64,000 bases of DNA from PALSA-1006 sp041660815 (GCA_041660815.1 JBAZVN010000002.1:1-64000), one strand, 5' to 3'. Positions 42,014 through 51,055 are shown, counted from the first letter of the stretch. Translations and numbers: made by a program. The notes: generated by a model from the letters alone, not told the origin.

Positions 42014-43705
42014 CTACTCAGCGGCTACTACACGATTCTTGCCGGTTTTTTTGGCGATATACATGGCTTTATCGGCACGACCCACTAAATCTTCCTGGTC
42101 TTCTTCTTCATTGCGCAAGGCAACGCCCGCGCTGAAGGTGACTAGAATACGATCATTGTTATTCAGGAAATAGCGCTTGGTTAATTCACGCTGCAAACGT
42201 TCTACCGCTTCCACCCCTTCGTGCAAAGGGGTATCCGGCAGAATAATGACAAACTCTTCACCGCCATAGCGCGCCACTGTATCAGCAGGACGTAATGATT
42301 CTTTAATAACATGGGCTAAATGCATCAGCGCCTGGTCACCGGCTTGATGGCCGAGTGTATCGTTTAATTTTTTGAAATTGTCGATATCCAGCAATGCAAC
42401 ACACATTGGTGCTTTGCTACGATCCGCACGATGCAATTCACGTTGGAAGGTTTCGTCCATGCCGCGCCGATTGAGCACGCCGGTAAGTTGGTCTTCATGA
42501 ACTAAATCACTCACCTGCTCCAGTTCCTGTTCCAACTGTTGAATGCGAGCTTCCGCCTCATCGGCCTGCTTGCGGGCAGACATCAGCTCCTGATGGGAGC
42601 GCAATGCGCTGTCCTGAATAATGCGCGTGTCATGCATGATGTCTTCCAGGATGTGTCCCAGATCGGCCAAATTGCTCGCCCCGCCGATTTTTTGGCCATA
42701 GCCTTCAATTTTGGTGTGATATTGACCGGTACTCTCACTTAAATCACCCAGGCGATCAATGAAAGTCGTCATCAAGCCTTTTAAGGTGGATTTTGCATCA
42801 CTCAAACTTTTTTGCAATAAACCCTGTTTAATAATGGCATCACGCAAATTACGCTCGGCATCGGCAATAACACGCTTATCAATTGGATTAGCGATAATTT
42901 CTTGCAGGGTCACAATCTGACCATGTAGCCATTGATCGTCGGCAACCAGCTCGCCTACATTTTCGACCAACAGGCGTAGCAAGCGCGCCAAACCTTCCTG
43001 AATCTTGACTTTATCGCCCCCGCGCAGTTCCAGTTTTAACCAGAAATGCCGCAACTTTGTTGTTAACTCATTGATTTTATTATTATCAGTGGCGCGAACT
43101 TGTTGCGCTAACCCTTTAATTTCTTCACTCAAATCCGGTTGGGCAATTAAAGAATTCTCCAGTGTCTGTGCCAATAATTCGCGCAATTGCGATATAAGCG
43201 CCTGATGCTCGACTACACTTTTACTTTCAGTAGCTTTAGGGATATCACGTACCAATGGAACAACACTATCAGTTTTGGCTAAAGTGCCGGTAATTACCTC
43301 CGAGCTGGTATTTTGCAGTGGAGGAAGAGGAGGGGGGATGTCCATGCTGGCCGTCGGCGCACTTGACCAGGAGCGTACCAGTCCCTGTAATTTTACAAAT
43401 AACTCGTCCGGCTTGGCGCTAAAGCGGTTGAGTACCATTTCCAAGCCGTCTTTTTTGCGTGTGATGGTAATGCCCTTGTGCGGGGTTTCCAGTTGACGCA
43501 TTAAATCTTGAATGAGTTTTGACCACGGCAATTCGGGTGGCGGTGTAACAACGGTAGAGGTATTGGTTGCCGGAGTAGGTGTTGTTTCACCACAAATTTC
43601 CTGAAATACTTTAGTGTAATTTTCTGGTGAAGGAGCGAGTTTACGCGACGATAATACAATCAACGTTTCGCGGGCTATTTCGGCTGGGCTGGATGGGTTC
43701 TTCAT
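42014..43705 (-). CDS. Diguanylate cyclase (GGDEF domain)
   Basis: A 563-residue cytoplasmic protein. The C-terminal 170 residues form a GGDEF domain with active-site RYGGEEF, and the product-inhibition site RPAD lies five residues upstream, so it should make cyclic di-GMP and be feedback inhibited. The N-terminal 380 residues are largely helical, with coiled coils just before the GGDEF domain (SARKQADEAEARIQQLEQEL), and no recognised sensor domain. ATG 43705 (MKNPSSPAEIARETL) is the likely start; a longer start at 43756 is possible. It is immediately upstream of fliC on the same strand but separated by the fliC promoter. Confidence 0.9.
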   Translation of the reverse strand: MKNPSSPAEIARETLIVLSSRKLAPSPENYTKVFQEICGETTPTPATNTSTVVTPPPELPWSKLIQDLMRQLETPHKGITITRKKDGLEMVLNRFSAKPDELFVKLQGLVRSWSSAPTASMDIPPPLPPLQNTSSEVITGTLAKTDSVVPLVRDIPKATESKSVVEHQALISQLRELLAQTLENSLIAQPDLSEEIKGLAQQVRATDNNKINELTTKLRHFWLKLELRGGDKVKIQEGLARLLRLLVENVGELVADDQWLHGQIVTLQEIIANPIDKRVIADAERNLRDAIIKQGLLQKSLSDAKSTLKGLMTTFIDRLGDLSESTGQYHTKIEGYGQKIGGASNLADLGHILEDIMHDTRIIQDSALRSHQELMSARKQADEAEARIQQLEQELEQVSDLVHEDQLTGVLNRRGMDETFQRELHRADRSKAPMCVALLDIDNFKKLNDTLGHQAGDQALMHLAHVIKESLRPADTVARYGGEEFVIILPDTPLHEGVEAVERLQRELTKRYFLNNNDRILVTFSAGVALRNEEEDQEDLVGRADKAMYIAKKTGKNRVVAAE

Positions 43706-43818
43706 AATGACAATGCAATGACGTCCTTGGTTATGCTGCACATTATCCGGAAACAACGGGATCGCAATCAGTTAAATAGCGCCCATTTGTGGCCTCTATT
43801 TATTTCAAATAAATTGTA

Positions 43819-43840
43819 GGGGCACGGCACGCCGCGCCCC
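43819..43840. repeat. GC-rich hairpin between the GGDEF gene and the response regulator gene
   Basis: GGGGCACGGC and GCCGCGCCCC form a nearly perfect stem with a two-base spacer, after TGTA. Such GTAGGGGCACGGC elements are a common kind of short intergenic repeat. It sits in the 206-base gap between the GGDEF gene start and the stop of the response regulator gene, and could act as a transcription end for the latter. Confidence 0.45.
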
Positions 43841-43911
43841 GACGGATAATACAAGGGGCGAATGAATCCGGCCTTACGCGGTGTTCTTTATAGCTTAACT
43901 AGTTGTTTACA

Positions 43912-44544
43912 TTACTCAATCAAATGATTGCTAATCGCATAGTGAATCGCTTCGGCATTGGTTTTTAAATTCATTTTTTCCAACAAACGTGCGCGATACA
44001 CACTCACGGTTTTTGCACTGAGCGACATAATTTTGGCCATCTCGCTAAGTTTTTTACCGGAAGCCATTAGACATAGGGTTTGATATTCACGGTCGGATAA
44101 TGCCTGATGACGCAGTTCCTGATAGCCTTGTGAAAGGCCGTTGGCAAGTTGCTCGGCCAATTCACCGCTGATGTATTTTTTGCCACTTGCTACAGTGCGA
44201 ATCGCATTCACCAGTTGTGAGGGAGCGCTTTGTTTGTTTAGGTAGCCGGCAGCGCCGGCTTTCATGGAGCGCACGGCGTATTGATCTTCCGCGTGCATAC
44301 TTAACATTAATACCGGCACATCCGGATTGATAGATTTGAGCTGTTTAAGCACATCAATACCATTTTTATCCGGCAAACTAATATCCAGCAAAATCATGTC
44401 AAAAGAAGCTTTTTGCGCCATTTGAATGGCTTGTGCGCCGGTTTCTGCCTCACCCGTCACGCGCATATTTTCGGTGTCATCTAAAATCTGCTTTAATCCT
44501 TTGCGGATCAGAGAGTGATCGTCGGCGATTAGCACATTGATCAT
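43912..44544 (-). CDS. NarL/LuxR-type response regulator
   Basis: A 210-residue two-domain regulator. The receiver domain has the acidic pair in LIADDHSLIRKGLKQIL and the phosphorylatable Asp near residue 54 (DMILLDISLPDKNGID), with the conserved Lys in AGAAGYLNK. The C-terminal LuxR helix-turn-helix is LSDREYQTLCLMASGKKLSEMAKIMSLSAKTVSVYR. It is 20 bases downstream of the sensor kinase gene on the same strand, so they form a pair. Its target genes are unknown. Confidence 0.93.
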   Translation of the reverse strand: MINVLIADDHSLIRKGLKQILDDTENMRVTGEAETGAQAIQMAQKASFDMILLDISLPDKNGIDVLKQLKSINPDVPVLMLSMHAEDQYAVRSMKAGAAGYLNKQSAPSQLVNAIRTVASGKKYISGELAEQLANGLSQGYQELRHQALSDREYQTLCLMASGKKLSEMAKIMSLSAKTVSVYRARLLEKMNLKTNAEAIHYAISNHLIE

Positions 44545-44564
44545 CGGTAAACGTCCTCGTGTAG

Positions 44565-45692
44565 TTAAAACAGCGGTTGTTGCGGCTCTATGGGTGAATC
44601 CGTAAGAGCATCGGTTGGAATATGCGGCACATTGACCGACACGGTGGTTCCCATTCCCGCGGCGCTGCTAAAACTGACTTGTCCGCCAAAATGCGCTACT
44701 CGTTCCTGAATGCCTCGCAAGCCAAATGACCGGGGTTTTTGCCGTGCATCTTGACTAAAGCCGCGTCCGTTGTCGCTGATGGTCAGTTCAATATTGTTCG
44801 GGTTGTTTTGCATCAAAATACGCACTTCGGTCGCTTGCGCGTGCTTCATGATATTGGTCAGTGATTCCTGAAAAATGCGGAATAGCGCAATTGACACGTC
44901 CGGGTGTAAATCGATTTCCATTTCTTCTTCGTTGCTGGAAACAATACATTTAATCCCTGTGCGCTGTTCAAATTCGCCCGCTTCCATTTCAATGGCGGCG
45001 ACAATTCCAAAACTATCCAAATAGCCGGGTCGCAAGCTGTGCGCCAGATTGCGCGCGGCCGTCATGGCTTTATCCACCATATTTTCAATAGTAGTGGTTT
45101 TATCGGTCAGCATTTTTTTGGTTTTGGGGAGGCGCTCTTTCATCCACGCCAAATCCATTTTAATTGCGGTGAGCAAGCCGCCAATTTCGTCATGTACTTC
45201 ACGCGCAATGCGCAGCCGTTCCTGTTCCTTGGCATCCTGAATATGTGAAGAAAATTCGCGCAATTGTTGTTGGGAACGCACCAATTCCAGTTCATCCAGC
45301 TTGGTCTGCGTGATATTGACCACCAGACCTTCCCATTCCACTTTCCCATCGGGACGGGTTTGCGGGGTGGAGCCGAGCGTAAGCCATTTAAGTTCGCCAT
45401 TGGCCAACACAACGCGGCCTTCCCAGCTCCAGAAAGTGAGATTTTTGGCCGAGACTTTCATGCCCCCGGTAAAGGCGGGGCGATCTTCGGGGACGATTAG
45501 GTTAATGAATAGGTTTACGTCGGCGGCCAGATCGGCTGGCGCTATGCTCAACAACGCTTCGCTGCCCTCGCCGATATAGGAAAAAGAAAAGGACTCGTCG
45601 GGGTTGAGCAATAATTGAAACGCCATACACGGAAGGTTGGCGATGAAATTATCTAGGCGAAGAGATTTAAGTTGGTTTTCGGCCACGGTCAA
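44565..45692 (-). CDS. PAS-containing sensor histidine kinase (NarX/DegS-like class)
   Basis: A 375-residue cytoplasmic kinase with no membrane segment. An N-terminal PAS domain (about residues 13-135, with the PAC motif WEGLVVNITQTKLDELE) precedes a HisKA_3 phosphoacceptor helix with EQERLRIAREVHDEIGGLL, where His at about 167 is phosphorylated. The HATPase domain has FQESLTNIMKHAQ, SDNGRGF and GLRGIQERVAHFGG. It is the cognate partner of the NarL-type regulator downstream. It diverges from hisC by 160 bases. The signal sensed is unknown; it would be soluble. Confidence 0.92.
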   Translation of the reverse strand: MTVAENQLKSLRLDNFIANLPCMAFQLLLNPDESFSFSYIGEGSEALLSIAPADLAADVNLFINLIVPEDRPAFTGGMKVSAKNLTFWSWEGRVVLANGELKWLTLGSTPQTRPDGKVEWEGLVVNITQTKLDELELVRSQQQLREFSSHIQDAKEQERLRIAREVHDEIGGLLTAIKMDLAWMKERLPKTKKMLTDKTTTIENMVDKAMTAARNLAHSLRPGYLDSFGIVAAIEMEAGEFEQRTGIKCIVSSNEEEMEIDLHPDVSIALFRIFQESLTNIMKHAQATEVRILMQNNPNNIELTISDNGRGFSQDARQKPRSFGLRGIQERVAHFGGQVSFSSAAGMGTTVSVNVPHIPTDALTDSPIEPQQPLF

Positions 45693-45852
45693 TTGTTATG
45701 TGTTGCGATAAATGTCTCGTTAGGCTGCATTTTGTGAGATTACAACAGATTACAGGTTTTGGGCAATTTTCATAATTAACAGTGTAATTATCTGTAGCCA
45801 ACTTTTATTGTGATTCAGGTAAAATACTGTCGTCCTTAAGTATCCCTTAAAT

Positions 45853-46947
45853 ATGTCTTCAGTTAATCAATCTGCTTCTCCTGAACAGCTTATCCGGCCG
45901 GACGTATTGGCGCTGCACGCTTATCATGTGCCTGCCAGCAGTGGCATGGTTAAGCTGGATGCGATGGAAAATCCTTATCCTTTGCCGCAAAGCCTGCGCG
46001 ATGAAATTGCACAACAGGTGGCCAATGCTGAAATAAACCGTTATCCGGATGCCGGTGCGCAGCAATTAAAAGCCGCTATTCGCAAAGTGATTTCCCTGCC
46101 AAGTGACATGGACATTTTGCTCGGAAACGGCTCTGACGAAATTATTCAACTTTTGGCGCTGGCCGTTGCGAAACCGGGGGCAGTGCTGTTAAGCGTCGAG
46201 CCGTCCTTTGTGATGTATAAAATGATCGCGACGTTTACCGGCATGAATTATGTCGGTGTGCCGCTCACGGAAGATTATGAGATTGATTTGCCAGCCATCT
46301 TGGCGGCAATTAAACAGCATCAACCCGCGCTGGTATTTTTGGCCTACCCAAATAATCCAACCGGAAACTTATTTGATGCGGCAGCTATTCAGCAGATCAT
46401 TGACGCAACCCCGGGATTAGTAGTGGTCGATGAGGCTTATTATGCGTTTGCCCGAGATAGTTTTTTGCCGCGTCTGGCTGAGCATCATAATCTGCTTGTC
46501 ATGCGTACTTTCTCCAAGCTGGGTATGGCGGGTCTGCGTTTGGGTTTTTTGGCAGGTAATACAGCTTGGCTGGAACATTTGGAAAAAATACGCTTACCCT
46601 ACAACGTGGGCGTGCTGCCGCAGATTGTTGCGACCTCTTTATTGGCACATCACGATGTGTTGTTGCAGCAGGCTGAACAGCTTAAACAGGATCGTGAGTG
46701 GCTGTATGAACGTCTGGTAGGAACGGTAGATGTGCGGGCTTATCCGAGTCAGGCAAATTTCATCTTGTTTCGGGTGGCCAACGCAACGCGGGTGTTTGAA
46801 GGCCTCAAGCAGCGTGGTATGCTAGTTAAAAATCTCAATGGCGGACATCCTGCCTTGATTGATTGTTTACGTGTTACCGTCGGAACGCCGGAACAAAATG
46901 GGCAATTTATCGCCGCCTTGCAAGACACGATTCACTCACTTTCTTAA
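45853..46947 (+). CDS. hisC: Histidinol-phosphate aminotransferase
   Basis: A 364-residue class I PLP aminotransferase making histidinol phosphate from imidazole acetol phosphate. The PLP lysine is in TFSKLGMAGLRLGF and other pockets are LGNGSDEIIQLL, AYPNNPTGN and VDEAYYAF. It is the first histidine gene of this run; hisG and hisD are not upstream as they are in many betaproteobacteria, so they must lie elsewhere. No strong ribosome-binding site; the -10-like TAAAAT at about 45820 is only a weak promoter candidate. Confidence 0.95.
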   Translation: MSSVNQSASPEQLIRPDVLALHAYHVPASSGMVKLDAMENPYPLPQSLRDEIAQQVANAEINRYPDAGAQQLKAAIRKVISLPSDMDILLGNGSDEIIQLLALAVAKPGAVLLSVEPSFVMYKMIATFTGMNYVGVPLTEDYEIDLPAILAAIKQHQPALVFLAYPNNPTGNLFDAAAIQQIIDATPGLVVVDEAYYAFARDSFLPRLAEHHNLLVMRTFSKLGMAGLRLGFLAGNTAWLEHLEKIRLPYNVGVLPQIVATSLLAHHDVLLQQAEQLKQDREWLYERLVGTVDVRAYPSQANFILFRVANATRVFEGLKQRGMLVKNLNGGHPALIDCLRVTVGTPEQNGQFIAALQDTIHSLS

Positions 46948-46955
46948 GGTTAACT

Positions 46956-47543
46956 ATGCGCAGTGCAACAGTATCCCGCAACACGCTTGAAACCCAGATC
47001 AGCGTCGAGATCAATCTGGATGGCACAGGAAAAATAAAATTAAACACAGGGTTACCTTTTTTAGAGCACATGCTTGATCAAATCGCGCGGCATGGTTCGA
47101 TTGATTTTGACATTAGCGCCAAGGGTGATTTGCACATCGATGCACACCATACCGTGGAAGATATCGGCATTACGTTCGGCCAGGCATTTACTCAGGCTAT
47201 TGGCGACAAAAAAGGAATTCGCCGTTACGGTCATGCCTATGTGCCTTTGGATGAAGCTTTGTCGCGCGTGGTGTTGGATATCTCCGGTCGCCCCGGTTTG
47301 GTGTTTAACGCTGACTTTGTACGCGCCAATGTCGGTGACTTTGAAGTAGATTTGATCCGTGAATTTTTCCAGGGTTTCGTCAATCACGCCTTGGTCACTT
47401 TGCATGTCGATAATTTAGCCGGTGAAAATGCCCACCATCAAGCTGAAACAATTTTCAAAGCATTTGGTCGCGCGCTACGCGTGGCGTTGGAGCTTGATCC
47501 GCGCATGGCCGGTGTGATGCCATCGACCAAAGGTTCGCTTTAA
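46956..47543 (+). CDS. hisB: Imidazoleglycerol-phosphate dehydratase
   Basis: A 195-residue mono-functional dehydratase (the enterobacterial form is fused to a phosphatase, this one is not). The manganese-binding histidine motifs HIDAHHTVEDIGIT and GENAHHQAETIFKAFGRAL are intact. I start at ATG 46956 (MRSATVSRNT), 8 bases after the hisC stop, with AAGG upstream; a longer in-frame start at 46863 lies inside hisC. It acts after HisHF in histidine synthesis. Confidence 0.95.
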   Translation: MRSATVSRNTLETQISVEINLDGTGKIKLNTGLPFLEHMLDQIARHGSIDFDISAKGDLHIDAHHTVEDIGITFGQAFTQAIGDKKGIRRYGHAYVPLDEALSRVVLDISGRPGLVFNADFVRANVGDFEVDLIREFFQGFVNHALVTLHVDNLAGENAHHQAETIFKAFGRALRVALELDPRMAGVMPSTKGSL

Positions 47544-47546
47544 AAT

Positions 47547-48182
47547 ATGATCGATATCGCCATTATTGATTACGGTATGGGCAATTTGCGCTCGGTGCAG
47601 CAGGCGTTGCATAAAGTCGCGCCCGATAAAAATATCGTGGTAACCGATGATTTCAGATTGGTTGCACAAGCGGGTCGCGTGGTATTCCCCGGTCAGGGCG
47701 CGATGCCGGACTGCATGCGTGAACTGGAAGCGCGTGGGTTGCGCCAGGCTGTTTTGGATGCCGCACGCAACAAACCTTTTCTGGGTATCTGTATCGGATT
47801 GCAGATGTTGTTTGAGCACAGCGCCGAAGGTGATGTGCCGGGTTTGAGTGTTTTGCCGGGTGAGGTAGTGCGCTTTGCCGCTGAACTGAAAGATGAGCAG
47901 GGCAATAAACTTAAAGTACCGCACATGGGTTGGAATCAGGTGCATCATGGAGAACATGTGTTGTGGGATGGCATTGCACAAGATGCGCGTTTTTACTTCG
48001 TTCACAGTTATTATGTGCGCCCCCAACAGGTGGAAATTATCCAGGCTACCAGCGATTATCCGCAGCCGTTTGTCTGTGCAGTGGCACAGGCCAATTTATT
48101 TGCTGTACAGTTTCATCCCGAAAAGAGCGCTGCCGCAGGGCTGCGTTTGTTGGAAAATTTTGTAACTTGGAATCCCGTTTAA
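47547..48182 (+). CDS. hisH: Imidazole glycerol phosphate synthase glutaminase subunit HisH
   Basis: A 211-residue class I glutamine amidotransferase that passes ammonia to HisF. The oxyanion strand is GQGAMPDC, the nucleophile elbow FLGICIGLQML contains the catalytic cysteine, and VQFHPEKS provides the histidine and glutamate. Starts 4 bases after hisB. It forms a heterodimer with HisF, here encoded two genes downstream. Confidence 0.96.
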   Translation: MIDIAIIDYGMGNLRSVQQALHKVAPDKNIVVTDDFRLVAQAGRVVFPGQGAMPDCMRELEARGLRQAVLDAARNKPFLGICIGLQMLFEHSAEGDVPGLSVLPGEVVRFAAELKDEQGNKLKVPHMGWNQVHHGEHVLWDGIAQDARFYFVHSYYVRPQQVEIIQATSDYPQPFVCAVAQANLFAVQFHPEKSAAAGLRLLENFVTWNPV

Positions 48183-48207
48183 CTCACTCTATATAATTGA
48201 TTTTATT

Positions 48208-48969
48208 ATGTTAATTATTCCAGCAATTGATTTGAAAGATGGCCACTGTGTACGTTTGCGTCAAGGCTTAATGGAAGACGCGACCGTATTTTCCGAAGAC
48301 CCCGCCGCGATGGCCAAACATTGGCTGGCACAAGGCGCCAAGCGTTTACATCTGGTAGACCTGAATGGTGCGTTCGCCGGCAAACCTGAAAATGAAGCCG
48401 CTGTGCGCAGCATCATTGACGCGGTCGGGCTGGATGTGCCGATCCAACTGGGTGGGGGCATTCGCGATCTGGAAACGATTGAGCGCTATCTCGATATCGG
48501 TGTCACTTACATCATCATAGGCACGGCGGCGGTAAAAGTGCCTGGCTTTTTGCATGAGGCCTGTGATGCATTTCCCGGTCACATCATGGTGGGCTTGGAT
48601 GCTAAAGGCGGCAAAGTCGCCGTGAATGGTTGGTCAAAACTCACCGGCCACGACGTGTGCGATTTGGCGAAACGTTTCGAAGATTATGGTGTGGAAGCCA
48701 TTATCTACACCGACATTGGGCGTGACGGCATGTTGACCGGTGTGAATATCGAAGCCACCGTGGAACTTGCCAGACCGTTGCATGTACCGATTATCGCCAG
48801 CGGCGGTATTACCAATCTGGACGACGTGCGCAAACTGTGTGCCGTGCAACAAGAAGGTATCACTGGTGCGATTACCGGTCGCGCGATTTATGAAGGATCT
48901 TTGAATTTCCGCGAGGCACAAGCCTTGGCGGATGAGTTGACCCCGCAAATTATTCCAGGTGTTCAATGA
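48208..48969 (+). CDS. hisA: ProFAR isomerase HisA
   Basis: A 253-residue TIM-barrel isomerase that opens the ribose ring of the histidine intermediate ProFAR. Typical features are IPAIDLKDGHCVRLRQG at the N-terminus, VPIQLGGGIRDLETIE with the phosphate-binding glycines, and YTDIGRDGMLTGVN, where the catalytic aspartate is found. It is homologous to HisF next to it. Confidence 0.96.
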   Translation: MLIIPAIDLKDGHCVRLRQGLMEDATVFSEDPAAMAKHWLAQGAKRLHLVDLNGAFAGKPENEAAVRSIIDAVGLDVPIQLGGGIRDLETIERYLDIGVTYIIIGTAAVKVPGFLHEACDAFPGHIMVGLDAKGGKVAVNGWSKLTGHDVCDLAKRFEDYGVEAIIYTDIGRDGMLTGVNIEATVELARPLHVPIIASGGITNLDDVRKLCAVQQEGITGAITGRAIYEGSLNFREAQALADELTPQIIPGVQ

Positions 48970-48997
48970 AAATTAATCGGGCTCCGTCCCCTATTTA

Positions 48998-49759
48998 ATG
49001 ATGTTGGCTAAACGAATTATTCCCTGTTTGGATGTCACCGCCGGGCGTGTGGTTAAAGGCGTGAGCTTTGTCGAGCTACGTGATGCGGGTGATCCGGTGG
49101 AAATTGCCAAGCGTTACGATGAGCAGGGCGCCGATGAACTGACTTTCCTCGACATCACGGCCAGCTCGGATGATCGCGGCATTATTTTTCGTATTATTGA
49201 ACAAGTCGCCGCGCAGGTTTTTATTCCGTTGACCGTGGGCGGGGGGGTGCGTGCCGTGCAAGATGTGCGTAACCTGCTGAATGCCGGCGCAGACAAAGTG
49301 AGTATTAACACTGCTGCGGTGGTTAACCCGCAACTGGTTGCGGATGCGTCTGCGCGTTACGGATCGCAATGTATCGTGGTGGCGATTGATGCCAAGCAAA
49401 TTGCACCGAATAAGTGGGAGGTGTTTACCCACGGTGGACGTACCGCTACCGGCTTGGATGTTATTGATTGGGCTAAGAAAATGCAGCTGCTTGGTGCGGG
49501 AGAAATCTTGCTGACCAGCATGGATAAAGACGGGCAAAAGAGTGGCTTTGATTTGGCGCTGACGCGTGCCGTAACTGAGGCACTGGAAATTCCAGTTATC
49601 GCCAGCGGTGGTGTTGGCAACTTGCAACACCTTGCTGACGGGGTCACCCAAGGCGGTGCCGATGCCGTGTTAGCCGCGAGCATTTTTCACTTCGGTGAAT
49701 ATACCGTGCAACAAGCCAAGCACTATATGGTGAAGCAAGGAATTGAAGTAAGATTATGA
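48998..49759 (+). CDS. hisF: Imidazole glycerol phosphate synthase cyclase subunit HisF
   Basis: A 253-residue TIM-barrel cyclase that uses ammonia from HisH. The start LAKRIIPCLDVTAGRVVKG is standard, with the catalytic aspartates in CLDV and in LTSMDKDGQKSGFD. IPLTVGGGVR and IPVIASGGVGNL are phosphate loops. Two ATG codons are adjacent (48998 and 49001); the second gives the usual MLAKR start. Twenty-eight bases separate it from hisA. Confidence 0.96.
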   Translation: MMLAKRIIPCLDVTAGRVVKGVSFVELRDAGDPVEIAKRYDEQGADELTFLDITASSDDRGIIFRIIEQVAAQVFIPLTVGGGVRAVQDVRNLLNAGADKVSINTAAVVNPQLVADASARYGSQCIVVAIDAKQIAPNKWEVFTHGGRTATGLDVIDWAKKMQLLGAGEILLTSMDKDGQKSGFDLALTRAVTEALEIPVIASGGVGNLQHLADGVTQGGADAVLAASIFHFGEYTVQQAKHYMVKQGIEVRL

Positions 49760-49778
49760 TTATAAAGACTATTTTTTA

Positions 49779-50168
49779 ATGAGTGAAGCTTGGCTAAATA
49801 AAATCAACTGGTCGGAAGACGGTTTGATTCCCGCGATTGCACAGGATGCTCACACGGGACGTGTATTGATGGTGGCGTGGATGAACCGTAGCGCCTTACT
49901 GCAAACCTGGCAGAAAAGTGAAGCTATCTATTGGTCGCGTTCGCGTAAAAAGCTTTGGCATAAAGGTGAAGAATCTGGGCATATCCAGAAAGTAAAAGAA
50001 ATTCGTCTGGATTGCGACGGGGATGTAATTCTGTTGCAAGTCGAGCAGCAGGGCGGGATTGCATGTCATACCGGTCGTGAAAGTTGCTTTTTTAGTGTGT
50101 TGGATAAAGGCGAGTGGGTTGAAACGGATGCCGTGCTTAAATCGCCTGATGAGATATATAAAAGATGA
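49779..50168 (+). CDS. hisI: Phosphoribosyl-AMP cyclohydrolase
   Basis: A 129-residue zinc enzyme that hydrolyses the adenine ring of phosphoribosyl-AMP. The cysteines and acidic residues of the active site are in RLDCDGDVILLQV and GIACHTGRESCFF, and SRSRKKLWHKGEESGH is a typical loop. HisI and HisE are separate proteins here, not fused. The stop overlaps hisE by four bases. Confidence 0.95.
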   Translation: MSEAWLNKINWSEDGLIPAIAQDAHTGRVLMVAWMNRSALLQTWQKSEAIYWSRSRKKLWHKGEESGHIQKVKEIRLDCDGDVILLQVEQQGGIACHTGRESCFFSVLDKGEWVETDAVLKSPDEIYKR

Positions 50169-50482
50169 CTTCAGATATTTTGCAGCGTTTAACTGAAACC
50201 TTGGAGGCGCGTAAAAATGCCGCTCCCGAATCTTCCTACGTGGCAAAGTTATTTTTCAAAGGTGAAGATGCAATTCTAAAAAAGGTCATTGAAGAAGCTG
50301 GCGAAGTATTAATGGCCGCCAAAGACGGCGACAAACAGCATTTGGTGTATGAAGTGGCCGATCTGTGGTTTCATAGTCTTATATTATTGGCACAACACGG
50401 CTTGAACGCAGAAGATGTATTGAAAGAATTAGCGCGCCGCGAAGGTGTGTCGGGCATTGCAGAAAAGGAAAGCCGTAAATGA
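50165..50482 (+). CDS. hisE: Phosphoribosyl-ATP diphosphatase
   Basis: A 105-residue MazG-fold pyrophosphatase, acting just before HisI. SYVAKLFFKGEDAILKKVIEEAGEVLMAAKDGD holds the metal-binding EExxE-type acids. It overlaps both hisI (ATGA) and the HIT gene (ATGA) by four bases, so translation is tightly coupled along this part of the operon. Confidence 0.95.
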   Translation: MTSDILQRLTETLEARKNAAPESSYVAKLFFKGEDAILKKVIEEAGEVLMAAKDGDKQHLVYEVADLWFHSLILLAQHGLNAEDVLKELARREGVSGIAEKESRK

Positions 50483-50829
50483 GCGAGACCTGCATTTTTT
50501 GTAAAATCGCCAATGGAGAAATTCCCTGCCGTAAAATTTACGAAAATGATGATGTCATTGCGTTCCATGATATTCATCCGGTCGCACCGGTGCATTTTAT
50601 GCTCATCCCGAAACTGCATTTAGCTTCTTTACTGGAAGCGGATGATACGCATGCTGCGCTATTGGGTAAGATGTTAGTACTTGCTCCAAAGTTGGCTAAC
50701 GAGCAGGGATTAAGCAACGGCTTTCGCACGGTCATTAATAGTGGCAAAGGCGGCGGCCAAGAAGTCTTTCATTTACACATTCACATTATTGGTGGCGGTA
50801 ATATTCCGCCCATGGTGAAGCGCGAATAG
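50479..50829 (+). CDS. HIT family hydrolase
   Basis: A 116-residue histidine triad protein. The N-terminus carries C-x2-C (ETCIFCKIANGEI) and the active-site motif is FHLHIHIIGGG (HxHxH), as in HinT-type purine nucleoside phosphoramidases. The position between hisE and tatA is a common betaproteobacterial arrangement. It overlaps hisE by four bases. The natural substrate is not known. Confidence 0.93.
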   Translation: MSETCIFCKIANGEIPCRKIYENDDVIAFHDIHPVAPVHFMLIPKLHLASLLEADDTHAALLGKMLVLAPKLANEQGLSNGFRTVINSGKGGGQEVFHLHIHIIGGGNIPPMVKRE

Positions 50830-50830
50830 C

Positions 50831-50905
50831 ATTGGAGTGCGCGGCACGACAGCGAGGTTGTGAGGGATTTGACGTAATAGCAGCGTCATGCAGCCACACT
50901 CCAAT
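50831..50905. repeat. Intergenic repeat element, copy 1
   Basis: A 75-base unit with perfect 9-base terminal inverted repeats, ATTGGAGTG at 50831-50839 and CACTCCAAT at 50897-50905. The interior (GCGGCACGAC, GAGGTTGTGAGGG, CAGCGTCATGCAGC) matches copy 2, 115 bases downstream, at many positions. Confidence 0.7.
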
Positions 50906-50945
50906 AAAAAGCGAGAGTGTTTTGAGTGGGTAGGCTCGGGTGTGT

Positions 50946-51018
50946 TATGGAGTGCGCCGGCACGACGGCGCGGTTTTGAGGGGTTTGGCGTTCCAGCGGC
51001 GTCATGCCGCAGCACCCA
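50946..51018. repeat. Intergenic repeat element, copy 2
   Basis: A second version of the previous unit, starting ATGGAGTGCGCCGGCACGAC and ending CATGCCGCAGCACCCA. It differs by scattered substitutions and its right terminus is degraded, so the terminal inverted repeat is less perfect. The interior GGTTTTGAGGGGTTTGGCGT resembles GGTTGTGAGGGATTTGACGT in copy 1. It lies just upstream of tatA. Confidence 0.65.
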
Positions 51019-51055
51019 AATAGATGGTGCATCACATAAATGATTGGGGAATAAA

